Source of the DNA: Lysobacter sp. KIS68-7
GTDB taxonomy: Bacteria; Pseudomonadota; Gammaproteobacteria; Xanthomonadales; Xanthomonadaceae
Direction of reading: 5' to 3'
Assembly (NCBI RefSeq): GCF_021284745.1
Contig: NZ_CP089925.1
Span: 744,001-808,000, forward strand
Length of the DNA: 64,000 bases
The position numbers were made by a program, and so were the translations under genes. Positions 1 to 10,070 of the stretch are shown here, piece by piece. Positions within the stretch are counted from its first letter, which is position 1. Each line of letters begins with the position of its first letter. Under the pieces are notes generated by a model. It was not told the DNA's origin, did not search any database, and saw nothing but the letters and a program-made list of their open reading frames with translations.

Positions 1-901
1 CCGGCTTGAAGCCGTCGATCGTATCGGCGGTGAAATCGACCGCGCCCGGTGCGCGCAACGCAGGCGCCATCACCGGACCGCCGCGCTTCCAGCCGCCCTT
101 CTCCGCGAAGTAGTTCGCCACCGATTCCACGACGTCATCGATGTTGTTGAACAGATCGCGCTTGCCGTCGCCATCACCGTCGACGGCGTACTGGCGATAG
201 CTCGACGGCATGAACTGCCCCCAGCCCATCGCACCGGCGTAGCTGCCCTTGAGCGTGGTGATGTCCATGCCCGTTTCCTTGCCGAGCGCGAACAACTGGC
301 CGAGCTCGTCGCGGAAGAAGGCTTCGCGCTTGTTCTCGCGTTCGGCCTTCGCCGGATCGCCCGTGCGCGGATAGTTGAAGGCGAGCGTGTAGAGCGCATC
401 GATGACCGGATAGCTGCCCTTGTTGCCGCCGTAGCTGGTTTCCACGCCGACGATCGCGGTGACGATCTCCGAGGGCACACCAAAGCGTGCCTGCGCACGC
501 GCGAGCGCATCGGCATTGGCGGCCATGAAGGCCTTGCCGCCGTCGATGCGGCTCTGCGTGATGAAGATGGGGCGGTAATCGCGCCACGGTTTCGCTTCGG
601 CGGGGCGCGACATCGCGGCGATGATGCCGTCGCGCACCTGCGCCTGCGCGAGCACCGATTCGATGTACGCCGGATCGATGCCGTATTTCTTCGCCGTCTC
701 GCGCACGAATTCGCCGCGCGCGACGCTGATGTCGCGCAATTGCGGCGGCACCGGTGCGGGTGGCGTGTGGGTGGCGGAGGGCCGCGCCTGCGTGGAAGCG
801 GCGGGCGGCGGCGGAGCGGCGGGGGGCGGCGCCTGGGTTGCGCAGGCGGCGAGCGCCAACGGCAGCAGGACGACGGCCTTCTTGCGTGCGCGATTCGTCA
901 T
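1..901 (-). CDS. mltB: Lytic murein transglycosylase B (3' end outside window)
   Basis: Lipoprotein lytic transglycosylase that cleaves the MurNAc-GlcNAc bond of peptidoglycan and leaves 1,6-anhydro ends, working from the outer membrane. About 300 residues are visible. They start with a basic signal peptide and a lipobox (LAAC, Cys20), then an Ala/Pro-rich linker to about residue 50, then the MltB fold with the catalytic Glu in GVETSYGG (Glu154). The gene lies downstream of rodA after a 62-bp gap that holds its own -10-like hexamer, so it may be transcribed separately from the cell-shape operon as well as with it. There is no Shine-Dalgarno sequence before the ATG. The C-terminus is cut by the window edge. 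Confidence 0.9.
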   Translation of the reverse strand, partial: MTNRARKKAVVLLPLALAACATQAPPPAAPPPPAASTQARPSATHTPPAPVPPQLRDISVARGEFVRETAKKYGIDPAYIESVLAQAQVRDGIIAAMSRPAEAKPWRDYRPIFITQSRIDGGKAFMAANADALARAQARFGVPSEIVTAIVGVETSYGGNKGSYPVIDALYTLAFNYPRTGDPAKAERENKREAFFRDELGQLFALGKETGMDITTLKGSYAGAMGWGQFMPSSYRQYAVDGDGDGKRDLFNNIDDVVESVANYFAEKGGWKRGGPVMAPALRAPGAVDFTADTIDGFKP

Positions 902-909
902 CGGGCCGG

Positions 910-915
910 AATGTA
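910..915 (-). promoter_or_regulatory. -10-like hexamer, mltB (leaderless type)
   Basis: TACATT on the minus strand, 8 bases before the mltB ATG. At this spacing transcription would begin at or next to the start codon. No clear -35 box is seen. Confidence 0.45.
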
Positions 916-963
916 GCGCTTTTACTTGCGCGCGCAAACCCTTGATTGCGATGCGTTCATCGC

Positions 964-2076
964 TCAGGTCGTATGGCGCGGGCGGTGGGCACCGACCGCC
1001 ATCACCAGCCCCAGGCCCGCCAGCAGCGACACCGCGGACGTGCCGCCGTAGCTCAGAAGCGGCATCGGCACGCCCACGACCGGCAACATGCCCGAGATCA
1101 TTCCGCCGTTCACGATCACGTAGACGAAGAACGACAGGCCGATGGCGCCGGCCAGGATGCGCGAATAGCCATCGCGCGCTTCGGCCGCGATCCACAGGCA
1201 TCGGCCGATCACGAACAGGTACAGCGCCAGCACGGTGGCCACGCCGATCCAGCCGAATTCCTCGCTGAGCACGGCGAAGATGAAGTCGGTCGTGTGCTCC
1301 GGCAGGTAATCCAGGTGCGATTGCGAGCCCTGTCCCCAGCCCTTGCCGGTAAGGCCGCCGGCGCCGATGGCGATCTTCGACTGGATGATGTTCCAGCCCG
1401 CGCCGAGCGGATCGGATTCGGGATTGAGGAAGGTGAGAATGCGTTCCTTCTGGTACTCGCGCAGGTACCAGAACCACGCGGCCGGCGCGACCGCGGCGGC
1501 CCCGGCGACGGCAGCGCCGAACCACCACCACGACAAGCCGGCGAGGAACAGTGCGAACACGCCGCTGGAGGCCACGAGCATGCCGGTGCCGAAATCCGGC
1601 TGCAGCAGGATCAGGCCGAGCGGAACGGCGATCAGGCCACCACCGAGCAGGACGACGTGGAAGCGCGGCGGCAGCGTTTCGCGCTGCAGGTACCACGCCA
1701 TCATCATCGGCAGGCTCAGCTTGATCACTTCCGAGGGCTGGAAATAGAAGAAGCCCAGGTTGATCCAGTGGTTGCCGTGCTTGCCCTGCCCGACCGCGAG
1801 CACCAGCAGCAAGGGCAGCAGCGAGATGCCGTAGACCATCGGCGACCAATGGCGCAGGCGCGTGGGCGGAATGCGCGAGAGGCCCCACATCGCGGCGAGG
1901 CCGAACACGAAGCGCGCGGCCTGCGCCCACACCAGGTGCGGCGTTTCCGAGCCCGCGCTGTACAACACGGCCAACCCGATGGTCATCAGCGCGAGCAGCG
2001 CGCCGAGCAGCCACAGGTCCATCGTGCGCAGCAAGCGCGCAGTGACGTCGAACAGGATGCGGGCGAGCGCGTTCAT
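964..2076 (-). CDS. rodA: Rod shape-determining protein RodA (SEDS glycosyltransferase)
   Basis: Polytopic inner-membrane SEDS-family peptidoglycan glycosyltransferase that polymerises lipid II during elongation, together with PBP2 and MreBCD. The protein is 370 residues, the normal family length, with about ten hydrophobic segments and the conserved C-terminal run around MPLLSYGGTSAV. Its ATG overlaps the mrdA stop codon (ATGA), showing translational coupling to PBP2, its transpeptidase partner. It is the last gene of mreB-mreC-mreD-mrdA-rodA. Confidence 0.95.
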   Translation of the reverse strand: MNALARILFDVTARLLRTMDLWLLGALLALMTIGLAVLYSAGSETPHLVWAQAARFVFGLAAMWGLSRIPPTRLRHWSPMVYGISLLPLLLVLAVGQGKHGNHWINLGFFYFQPSEVIKLSLPMMMAWYLQRETLPPRFHVVLLGGGLIAVPLGLILLQPDFGTGMLVASSGVFALFLAGLSWWWFGAAVAGAAAVAPAAWFWYLREYQKERILTFLNPESDPLGAGWNIIQSKIAIGAGGLTGKGWGQGSQSHLDYLPEHTTDFIFAVLSEEFGWIGVATVLALYLFVIGRCLWIAAEARDGYSRILAGAIGLSFFVYVIVNGGMISGMLPVVGVPMPLLSYGGTSAVSLLAGLGLVMAVGAHRPRHTT

Positions 2077-3998
2077 CGCGCGGCCTCCGCGGTGGCGGGC
2101 GCGGGTGCGGGACCGATGTCGTCGGCGACTTCCGGATCGTTCGTCTGCGGCGTCGCCTCCGGCATCGTGCCGAGCAGCCACGCGTCGAAGATCTTGCGTG
2201 CGATCGGGCCCGCGGTGCTCGCACCGAAGCCGCCGTGTTCGACCATGACCGCGACCGCGATGGTCGGGTTGTCCGCAGGCGCATACCCGACGAAATAGGC
2301 CTGGTGGCGCAGGTTGAACGGCAACTGGTGCGGATCCACGCTCACGTTGCCGCGGCGGCCGATCTTCTGCGCGGTGCCGGTCTTGCCCGCCATCAGGTAC
2401 GGCGCGCCGCGGACGAGCGAGTAGCCCGTGCCGCCCGGCTGCATCGTCCCCATCATCCCTTCCTGCACCGCGTGCAAGTGCGCGGGGTTGTCGGTGATGC
2501 GCGGCGGCGTCGGTTGCGGGGTCGGCAGCCAGGGATGGTCGAAGCCCGTGCGGGTCGACGCGACGAGATGCGGCCGGACCAGGTTGCCGCCGTTGGCGAT
2601 GGCCGACACACCGCGCGCCAGCTGCAGGATCGTGGCGACCCAATAGCCCTGGCCGATGCCGGAGATCACCGTTTCGCCCGGATACCAATGTTCCTTGGAG
2701 CGCGTGGCCTTCCATTCCGGCGACGGCACCACGCCCTTGTTCTCGCCCGCCAAGTCGATGCCGGTGGGCGCGCCGAAACCGTACTTGCGCATGTACGCGT
2801 CGAAACGCGTGATGCCCATCTCGTAGGCGAGCTTGTAGTAGTAGAAGTTGACCGACGCGGCGATCGACTTGCGCAGGTCCGTCCAGCCCGCGCCGCCGTG
2901 CGCGTCGCGATAGCCGCGCTTCTGGCCCGGGATGTGGAACTCGCCGGTGGAGAACACCTTGTCCTCGGGGGTGCGCAGGCCGCTGTCCAGGCCCGCGAGC
3001 GCGATCAGCGGCTTCACCGTCGAACCCGGCGGGCCGCCGCCGAGCACGTTGCGGTTGAACAGCGGACGCGACGGATCGTCCATCAGCGCCTTGTAGTCCT
3101 GGTGCGAGATGCCGTTGACGAACAGGTTCGGGTCGTAGGACGGCAGGCTCACCATCGCGAGGATTTCGCCGGTGCGCGGATCGATCGCGACGGCCGAACC
3201 GTCGTTGTCGCCGAAGGCGGCGACCATCGCCTTCTGCAGGTCGAGATCGATCGACAAGCGCAGGTCCGCGCCCGGCACCGCGGGCACCTGGCCGAGGCGG
3301 CGCAGCGCGCGGCCCTGCACGTTGGTTTCGATCTTTTCGTATCCGACCTTGCCGCGCAGCGCGCCTTCGTAATAGCGCTCCAGGCCCGTCTTGCCGGTGT
3401 GCGTGAGGGCCGAATCGACATCGCCCATCTTCGCCAGGTCCGCTTCGTCGATGCGGCCCACGTAGCCGATCACGTGCGCGAACAGATCACCGTAGGGATA
3501 GCGGCGATTGAGGTAGGGCACGAGTTCGACGCCGGGGTAACGCCAGCGATCGACGGCGAAACGTGCGGCTTCTTCTTCGCCGACGCGCAGTTTGAGCGTG
3601 ATGGGACGGAAGCCGCGCTTGGCGCTGCGCTCCTTCTCGAAACGCTCCAGGTCGTCGGGCGTGAGCGCGACGATCGTGGACAGGCGCGTGATGAGCGACT
3701 TCAGGTCACCCGCTTCGTCCGGCACGACGTCGAGCCGGTAGGCCGGCACGTTGTCGGCGAGCACGCGGCCCTTGCGGTCGAAGATCAGCCCGCGGCCGGG
3801 CACCACGGGGCGCGGCTTGATGCGGTTGGCATCCGAGCGCGTGGCGTATTCGGCGTGTTCGACGACCTGCAGGCGGAAGTACCAGCTGCCCAGCGCGATC
3901 AGCGCGGTGGCGACCGCGAGGAACGCGATCGCGGCGCGGCGACGGAACTGCATCGCCTCGGCGGCGGCGTTCTTCAACTGGCGGCGGCGCGGACCCAT
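2073..3998 (-). CDS. mrdA: Penicillin-binding protein 2 (elongasome transpeptidase)
   Basis: Class B PBP that cross-links peptidoglycan during lateral wall growth. It has 641 residues: a short cytoplasmic N-terminus, one membrane anchor (about residues 22-40), a PBP dimerisation domain, then the transpeptidase domain with the active-site motif STVK (Ser326), an SVN motif and KTGTA. An in-frame ATG 15 codons further in (MQFRRRAAI) is an alternative start. The gene sits 7 bp after mreD and overlaps rodA by 4 bp. The long acidic, Ala/Pro-rich tail after the transpeptidase domain is unremarkable for xanthomonads. Confidence 0.95.
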   Translation of the reverse strand: MGPRRRQLKNAAAEAMQFRRRAAIAFLAVATALIALGSWYFRLQVVEHAEYATRSDANRIKPRPVVPGRGLIFDRKGRVLADNVPAYRLDVVPDEAGDLKSLITRLSTIVALTPDDLERFEKERSAKRGFRPITLKLRVGEEEAARFAVDRWRYPGVELVPYLNRRYPYGDLFAHVIGYVGRIDEADLAKMGDVDSALTHTGKTGLERYYEGALRGKVGYEKIETNVQGRALRRLGQVPAVPGADLRLSIDLDLQKAMVAAFGDNDGSAVAIDPRTGEILAMVSLPSYDPNLFVNGISHQDYKALMDDPSRPLFNRNVLGGGPPGSTVKPLIALAGLDSGLRTPEDKVFSTGEFHIPGQKRGYRDAHGGAGWTDLRKSIAASVNFYYYKLAYEMGITRFDAYMRKYGFGAPTGIDLAGENKGVVPSPEWKATRSKEHWYPGETVISGIGQGYWVATILQLARGVSAIANGGNLVRPHLVASTRTGFDHPWLPTPQPTPPRITDNPAHLHAVQEGMMGTMQPGGTGYSLVRGAPYLMAGKTGTAQKIGRRGNVSVDPHQLPFNLRHQAYFVGYAPADNPTIAVAVMVEHGGFGASTAGPIARKIFDAWLLGTMPEATPQTNDPEVADDIGPAPAPATAEAAR

Positions 3999-4005
3999 GG
4001 CTCGC

Positions 4006-4491
4006 TCAGCGATGACGCCACGCCTTCAGGCGCAACGTGTCGAACAACAGGAACATCGGCGGCCACAGCAGCATGCCGATGGCAGGCGCAGCCCATGCGG
4101 TGGGCGGCAGCAAGGGCTCGCCCAGCGCGAAATGCAGCACGGTGGTGACGATGCGGTCGTTCACGAGCAGTGCGCCGATCGCGAGCGATTGCTGCGACAA
4201 CGGGAAGAAGCGCAGTCGCGCGCGGAACCGTTGCAGGATGAACGCCATGATGACCAGGCGCAACGCCTGTTCGCCGAGCAGGTTGCCGAAGACGAGGTCG
4301 GCGATGAGGCCGACGAAGAAAGCGAAACCCAGGCCCGCTTTTTCCGGTTCTTCGAGCACCCAGTAAGCGACCGCGAGCCCGAGCCAGTACGGACGCAGCG
4401 CCATGATCGGCGCGGGCAGCGGTACCAGGCCGAGCAGCAGCGCGAGCACGATGCTGACGGGCAGGACCCAACCGGCGCGTTCGCGGCTCAC
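4006..4491 (-). CDS. mreD: Rod shape-determining protein MreD
   Basis: Small integral inner-membrane component of the elongasome, 161 residues with five or six hydrophobic segments. I chose the GTG at 4491 because it overlaps the mreC stop codon (GTGA) and gives the usual MreD length; the frame upstream is out of phase with mreC and has no homology. MreD helps position MreC and the RodA-PBP2 synthase along MreB filaments. Confidence 0.9.
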   Translation of the reverse strand: MSRERAGWVLPVSIVLALLLGLVPLPAPIMALRPYWLGLAVAYWVLEEPEKAGLGFAFFVGLIADLVFGNLLGEQALRLVIMAFILQRFRARLRFFPLSQQSLAIGALLVNDRIVTTVLHFALGEPLLPPTAWAAPAIGMLLWPPMFLLFDTLRLKAWRHR

Positions 4492-5492
4492 GGGGTGCGC
4501 CTCGTGGTGGAAGCGGCCGCGGGCAGCGTCGGCGTGGTGCGCGCGGCCTTCGGCACGGCGGCCTTCGGCACGTTGGCGGTGGCGGGCACGGCAACCGAAG
4601 CGGCGTTGGGCAAGGTCGCCGTGGAGACCGCCGGCGGACCGATCACCGGCCGTGGCGGCGCGCTGCGCAGCAGGAGCACATCGCGGCCGCGATCGAGTTG
4701 CGCGGCCGGCTTCACGTCGCCGACGAGGAACGCGCGGCTGTCGTCGGGACGCAGCGCGGCGATGGTGCCGACGGGGAATCCTGCAGGGAAACGCTCGCCG
4801 AGCCCGGAGGTGACGACCACGTCGCCCACCTTCACGTCGCTCGACAAGGGAATGCTCGCCAGCGCGAGGCGATCGCTGCGACCGGTGCCATAGGCGACCA
4901 GGCGCACGCCGGTGCGCAGCACCGCGACGGGCAACGCATGGTCGGGATCGGTGATGAGCAGCGCGGTGGAATGCATCGGCGTGGTGGAGATGACCTGGCC
5001 CACGACGCCGCCGGCATCGATCAGCACCTGGCCGACGCGCACGCCGTCCGTGCTGCCTGCATCGAGCACGAGGCGCTGGCGGGTGGGATCGAGGTCGATG
5101 TTCAGGATCGGGGCGAGCTGCACGTCCATGCCGCCGCGCTGCACGGCGCCGAGCATGGCGCGCATGCGTTCGTTGTCCGCGGTGGCTGCCTGCAGGCGCG
5201 CGATGCGCGCGCCGCTGACGAGCAGATCGTTGCGCAGCCGGCGGTTCTCGGCGATGAGCGAACTGCGCGTGCCCGCGTCGTCGCTGATCGAATCCACCAC
5301 CTGCCCCGGCCAGCCGGCGACCGCCCACAGCGGTTGCACGAACAGTTGCGCCTGCTGGCGCGCATGCGACATCCAGCCGCCGCGATGGTCGAGCACGATC
5401 AGCGCGCAGGCGACGGCGAGGTACGCCAGCAGCCGCAACGTGCCGGCGATATCGCCGGGACGGGCAGCAGCGGGACCGGCGTAGGAAGGCAC
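4488..5492 (-). CDS. mreC: Rod shape-determining protein MreC
   Basis: Bitopic periplasmic scaffold of the elongasome that activates PBP2. The 334 residues comprise a cytoplasmic tip, one transmembrane helix (about residues 22-40), a coiled-coil dimerisation segment containing SLIAENRRLRND, the double beta-barrel MreC domain, and a low-complexity Ala/Pro/Thr tail from about residue 285 that looks lineage-specific. It lies 73 bp downstream of mreB and is coupled to mreD by a 4-bp overlap. Confidence 0.93.
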   Translation of the reverse strand: MPSYAGPAAARPGDIAGTLRLLAYLAVACALIVLDHRGGWMSHARQQAQLFVQPLWAVAGWPGQVVDSISDDAGTRSSLIAENRRLRNDLLVSGARIARLQAATADNERMRAMLGAVQRGGMDVQLAPILNIDLDPTRQRLVLDAGSTDGVRVGQVLIDAGGVVGQVISTTPMHSTALLITDPDHALPVAVLRTGVRLVAYGTGRSDRLALASIPLSSDVKVGDVVVTSGLGERFPAGFPVGTIAALRPDDSRAFLVGDVKPAAQLDRGRDVLLLRSAPPRPVIGPPAVSTATLPNAASVAVPATANVPKAAVPKAARTTPTLPAAASTTRRTP

Positions 5493-5565
5493 GTCGTCAG
5501 TTCAGTGTGTTGTGCGCGACTCGAGGGCGATCGAGGCCGACCGCCCATCCCCAGGAGAAAAACGC

Positions 5566-7732
<2,167 letters not shown>

Positions 7733-7751
7733 GCGCGTAACCGCTCCGCGC

Positions 7752-8219
7752 TCACATCACGTGCGCGAGCCATAGCAGCTCGGGCTGCGCCAGGCGTTCG
7801 AATTCCTTGTAGGGCATGCGCACCGCATCGGTGTGCGTGCCGGCGTTGAATGCGATTTCGTCGTGCCCCGCCAGGCGCGAGTCGACGAACACCGGCATGC
7901 CGTAAAGATTGCCGAAGGGCGGCATCGCACCGACTTCGCAGTCGGGGAATGCATCCTTGAATTCGGATTCGTCCGCGAGTTCCACCATGCGGCCACCGAG
8001 TGCGCGCGACAGGCGCGTCAGGTCGACCCGGTACGCCGCCGGCATCACCATCATCGCGAGCGTGCCGTCGACCTTGAGCATGACGGTCTTGGCGAACAGC
8101 TGCCGGCTGAGGTGCGCGGCCGACGCCGTTTCATGCGCGGTGACCGTGCGCTCGTGCGTGACGGCGGTATAGGACGAATGCTGCTGATCGAGGAAATTGT
8201 GCAGGCGCGGTGACAGCAT
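7752..8219 (-). CDS. YbaK/ProX-type aminoacyl-tRNA deacylase
   Basis: Stand-alone editing-domain protein, 155 residues, of the YbaK/EbsC/ProXp superfamily, which hydrolyses mischarged tRNA. The conserved lysine in FAKTVMLKVDG and the C-terminal GTHTDAVRMPYKEF, resembling the GxxxH turn, are both visible. A strong GGAGG precedes the ATG. Which tRNA it edits (Pro, Cys-Pro or Ala-Pro) is not evident. Confidence 0.8.
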   Translation of the reverse strand: MLSPRLHNFLDQQHSSYTAVTHERTVTAHETASAAHLSRQLFAKTVMLKVDGTLAMMVMPAAYRVDLTRLSRALGGRMVELADESEFKDAFPDCEVGAMPPFGNLYGMPVFVDSRLAGHDEIAFNAGTHTDAVRMPYKEFERLAQPELLWLAHVM

Positions 8220-8363
8220 GGTCGCCTCCGCTTCGGCGCCCGCCGACCATCCGCTTGCGGGCGGCGCCGTCTGGTGGACTGCGCGTGCATCCTGCGTCGC
8301 GCGTCGATGCGCGCAGCTTACGCCCGCCGCGCTCAGGCGGCGTGATCGTCCGTCGGACGCGCG

Positions 8364-9098
8364 CTAATTCCACTTCGGCAGCTTGGACGCATCCAGTCCG
8401 CCGGTCTCGAACACCGCCGTGCGCGTCCCGCCCGCCTTCACGGGGAAGGTGATCGACAAGCGCTTCGCGCCCTTCGCCATGCGCCACAGCGCGCGCTGGT
8501 CGGTGATGAACATCGCGATCGCTTCCTTCGTGTTCGGGCGCGATGCGGCCATCGGCTTGGGTTTTGCATCATCGGCCTGCACCTGCACCTTGCAGCCGGA
8601 ATAACAATCGAAGTCGCCCTTCTCGAGCACGAGATAGCTGCTCTTTCCCCAATCCGGGTGGTCGCGGAAGATCAGGCGGACGGGATACTTGGTGCCGGTG
8701 CCGTCGGTGTCCAGGCGATCCTTGGAATACATCGCGGCGGACAACTGCATGCCGCCCTTCGCCGGTTCGCTCTGGTAGGCCCACAACGCGGCCATGCGGC
8801 GCTGGTCGTCCTGCGCGGCGATCTTCGCGCGGACTTCGTGCAACTGCGCATCGATGCGCTTGGCGGCGGCCGACTGCGGATGCTCCATCTGCAACTGGTC
8901 GCCGTAACCGCGTGCGAGTTTCCAATCCTGGCGGGCGGCGGCGTCTTCGAACTGTTTGGCCAGGGATTCGGACGCCTGTTCGGCCTGCGCCGCCTGTGCG
9001 GCTGCAGCGCGCGCGGCGGCCTGCGGGTCTTCCTTCGGTCCGCACGCGGCGAGCGCGAGGGTGCAGGCAGCGGCAAGCGTGGCAATGCGGACGTTCAT
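8364..9098 (-). CDS. Uncharacterised lipoprotein
   Basis: The 244-residue protein has a signal peptide and lipobox (LAAC, Cys19) followed by GPKED. Residues 25-110 are Ala/Gln/Glu-rich and likely helical or coiled coil. The C-terminal part is mixed and contains two cysteines (DCYSGC) that may form a disulfide. I recognise no characterised family. The ATG overlaps the stop codon of the upstream hydrolase gene by 4 bp, so both are one transcription unit. Confidence 0.7.
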   Translation of the reverse strand: MNVRIATLAAACTLALAACGPKEDPQAAARAAAAQAAQAEQASESLAKQFEDAAARQDWKLARGYGDQLQMEHPQSAAAKRIDAQLHEVRAKIAAQDDQRRMAALWAYQSEPAKGGMQLSAAMYSKDRLDTDGTGTKYPVRLIFRDHPDWGKSSYLVLEKGDFDCYSGCKVQVQADDAKPKPMAASRPNTKEAIAMFITDQRALWRMAKGAKRLSITFPVKAGGTRTAVFETGGLDASKLPKWN

Positions 9099-10066
9099 CG
9101 TGGACGACCTCGTTCGATCAAGGCATCGATGGCGGCCGCCACCTCGGCGGGCCGTTCCATCATGGACATGTGGCCGCAATCGTCGAGCAGGACCGTCGAC
9201 GCCTGCGGAATGCGTGCAGCGTACAGCGCGGCCGCGCTCGGATCGATCACGGCGTCCTGCTGGCACCACAGCAGGAGGGTGGGCTGGCCGATGCGCGCGG
9301 CTTCTTCGCCGGGCAGGAAGCGCTCGGGGCCGCGGCCGATGTGGTCGAGCACCGCCTGTTCGAAGGCAGCATCGCGCGTGCGTTGCGCGATGTAGGCGCG
9401 ATCGGCAGGCCAGGGAATGCGGGGCATCGCTTCCTCGAGGTGGTAGACCGTGGCGAGGTAGCGGTCCAGGCTCGCGCGATCGTGCACGCCGAAGGGGTTC
9501 TGGCCGGCGAGGACTTCCGCACCGAAGCGGTTGTCGTCGAAGCGCACGCCGGCGGCATCGAGCAGCGCGACGCGCGAGACGAGTTCGGGATGGCCCGCGG
9601 CGACGAGCGCGGCGATGCCGCCGCCCATCGAATGCCCGACGAGCACGACGGGTTTGTTCGGCGACACCGAACGGATGAAGGCGGCAAGGCGTTCGCTCTG
9701 CGCGAGGAAACCGTAGTTCTCGCGCGGGAGGCGTTCGCTTTCGCCCCAGCCGGGCAGGTCGGGAATGACGAGCCGATAGCGCCCGCCGAACACGCGCGCC
9801 AGCGGAAACCAGTTTTCTTTCATGCCCGTGAAGCCGTGCACGAACACGAGCGTCGGCGCATCCGTTTGATCGGCATCGCGTTCGGCGTACACCCAGCGAT
9901 GGCCCGCGACGTTGCGCGCCTGCTTCGACAAGCCCGCACCATGCAGCTGCCGCGCGAACTCCGCGGCGACCAGCACTTCGGGGCGCCACGCCACGTACGC
10001 GATCGTCGCAAACAACGCGGCCGCCACGAGGGCGGCCGCGATTGCGAGCGTGCGACGCAAGGTCAT
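9095..10066 (-). CDS. Alpha/beta hydrolase, membrane-anchored
   Basis: Alpha/beta-hydrolase fold protein of 323 residues with an N-terminal hydrophobic segment (about 5-25), so it is probably periplasmic and anchored. The oxyanion motif FVHGFTG, nucleophile elbow GHSMGG (Ser146), acidic residue near LLLWCQQDAVIDP and final histidine in CGHMSMMERP make a complete triad. It resembles lipases and esterases of the Pseudomonas lip family, but the substrate is unknown. It starts 4 bp after the M1 peptidase and overlaps the lipoprotein gene, giving a three-gene unit. Confidence 0.8.
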   Translation of the reverse strand: MTLRRTLAIAAALVAAALFATIAYVAWRPEVLVAAEFARQLHGAGLSKQARNVAGHRWVYAERDADQTDAPTLVFVHGFTGMKENWFPLARVFGGRYRLVIPDLPGWGESERLPRENYGFLAQSERLAAFIRSVSPNKPVVLVGHSMGGGIAALVAAGHPELVSRVALLDAAGVRFDDNRFGAEVLAGQNPFGVHDRASLDRYLATVYHLEEAMPRIPWPADRAYIAQRTRDAAFEQAVLDHIGRGPERFLPGEEAARIGQPTLLLWCQQDAVIDPSAAALYAARIPQASTVLLDDCGHMSMMERPAEVAAAIDALIERGRPR

Positions 10067-10070
10067 TGCG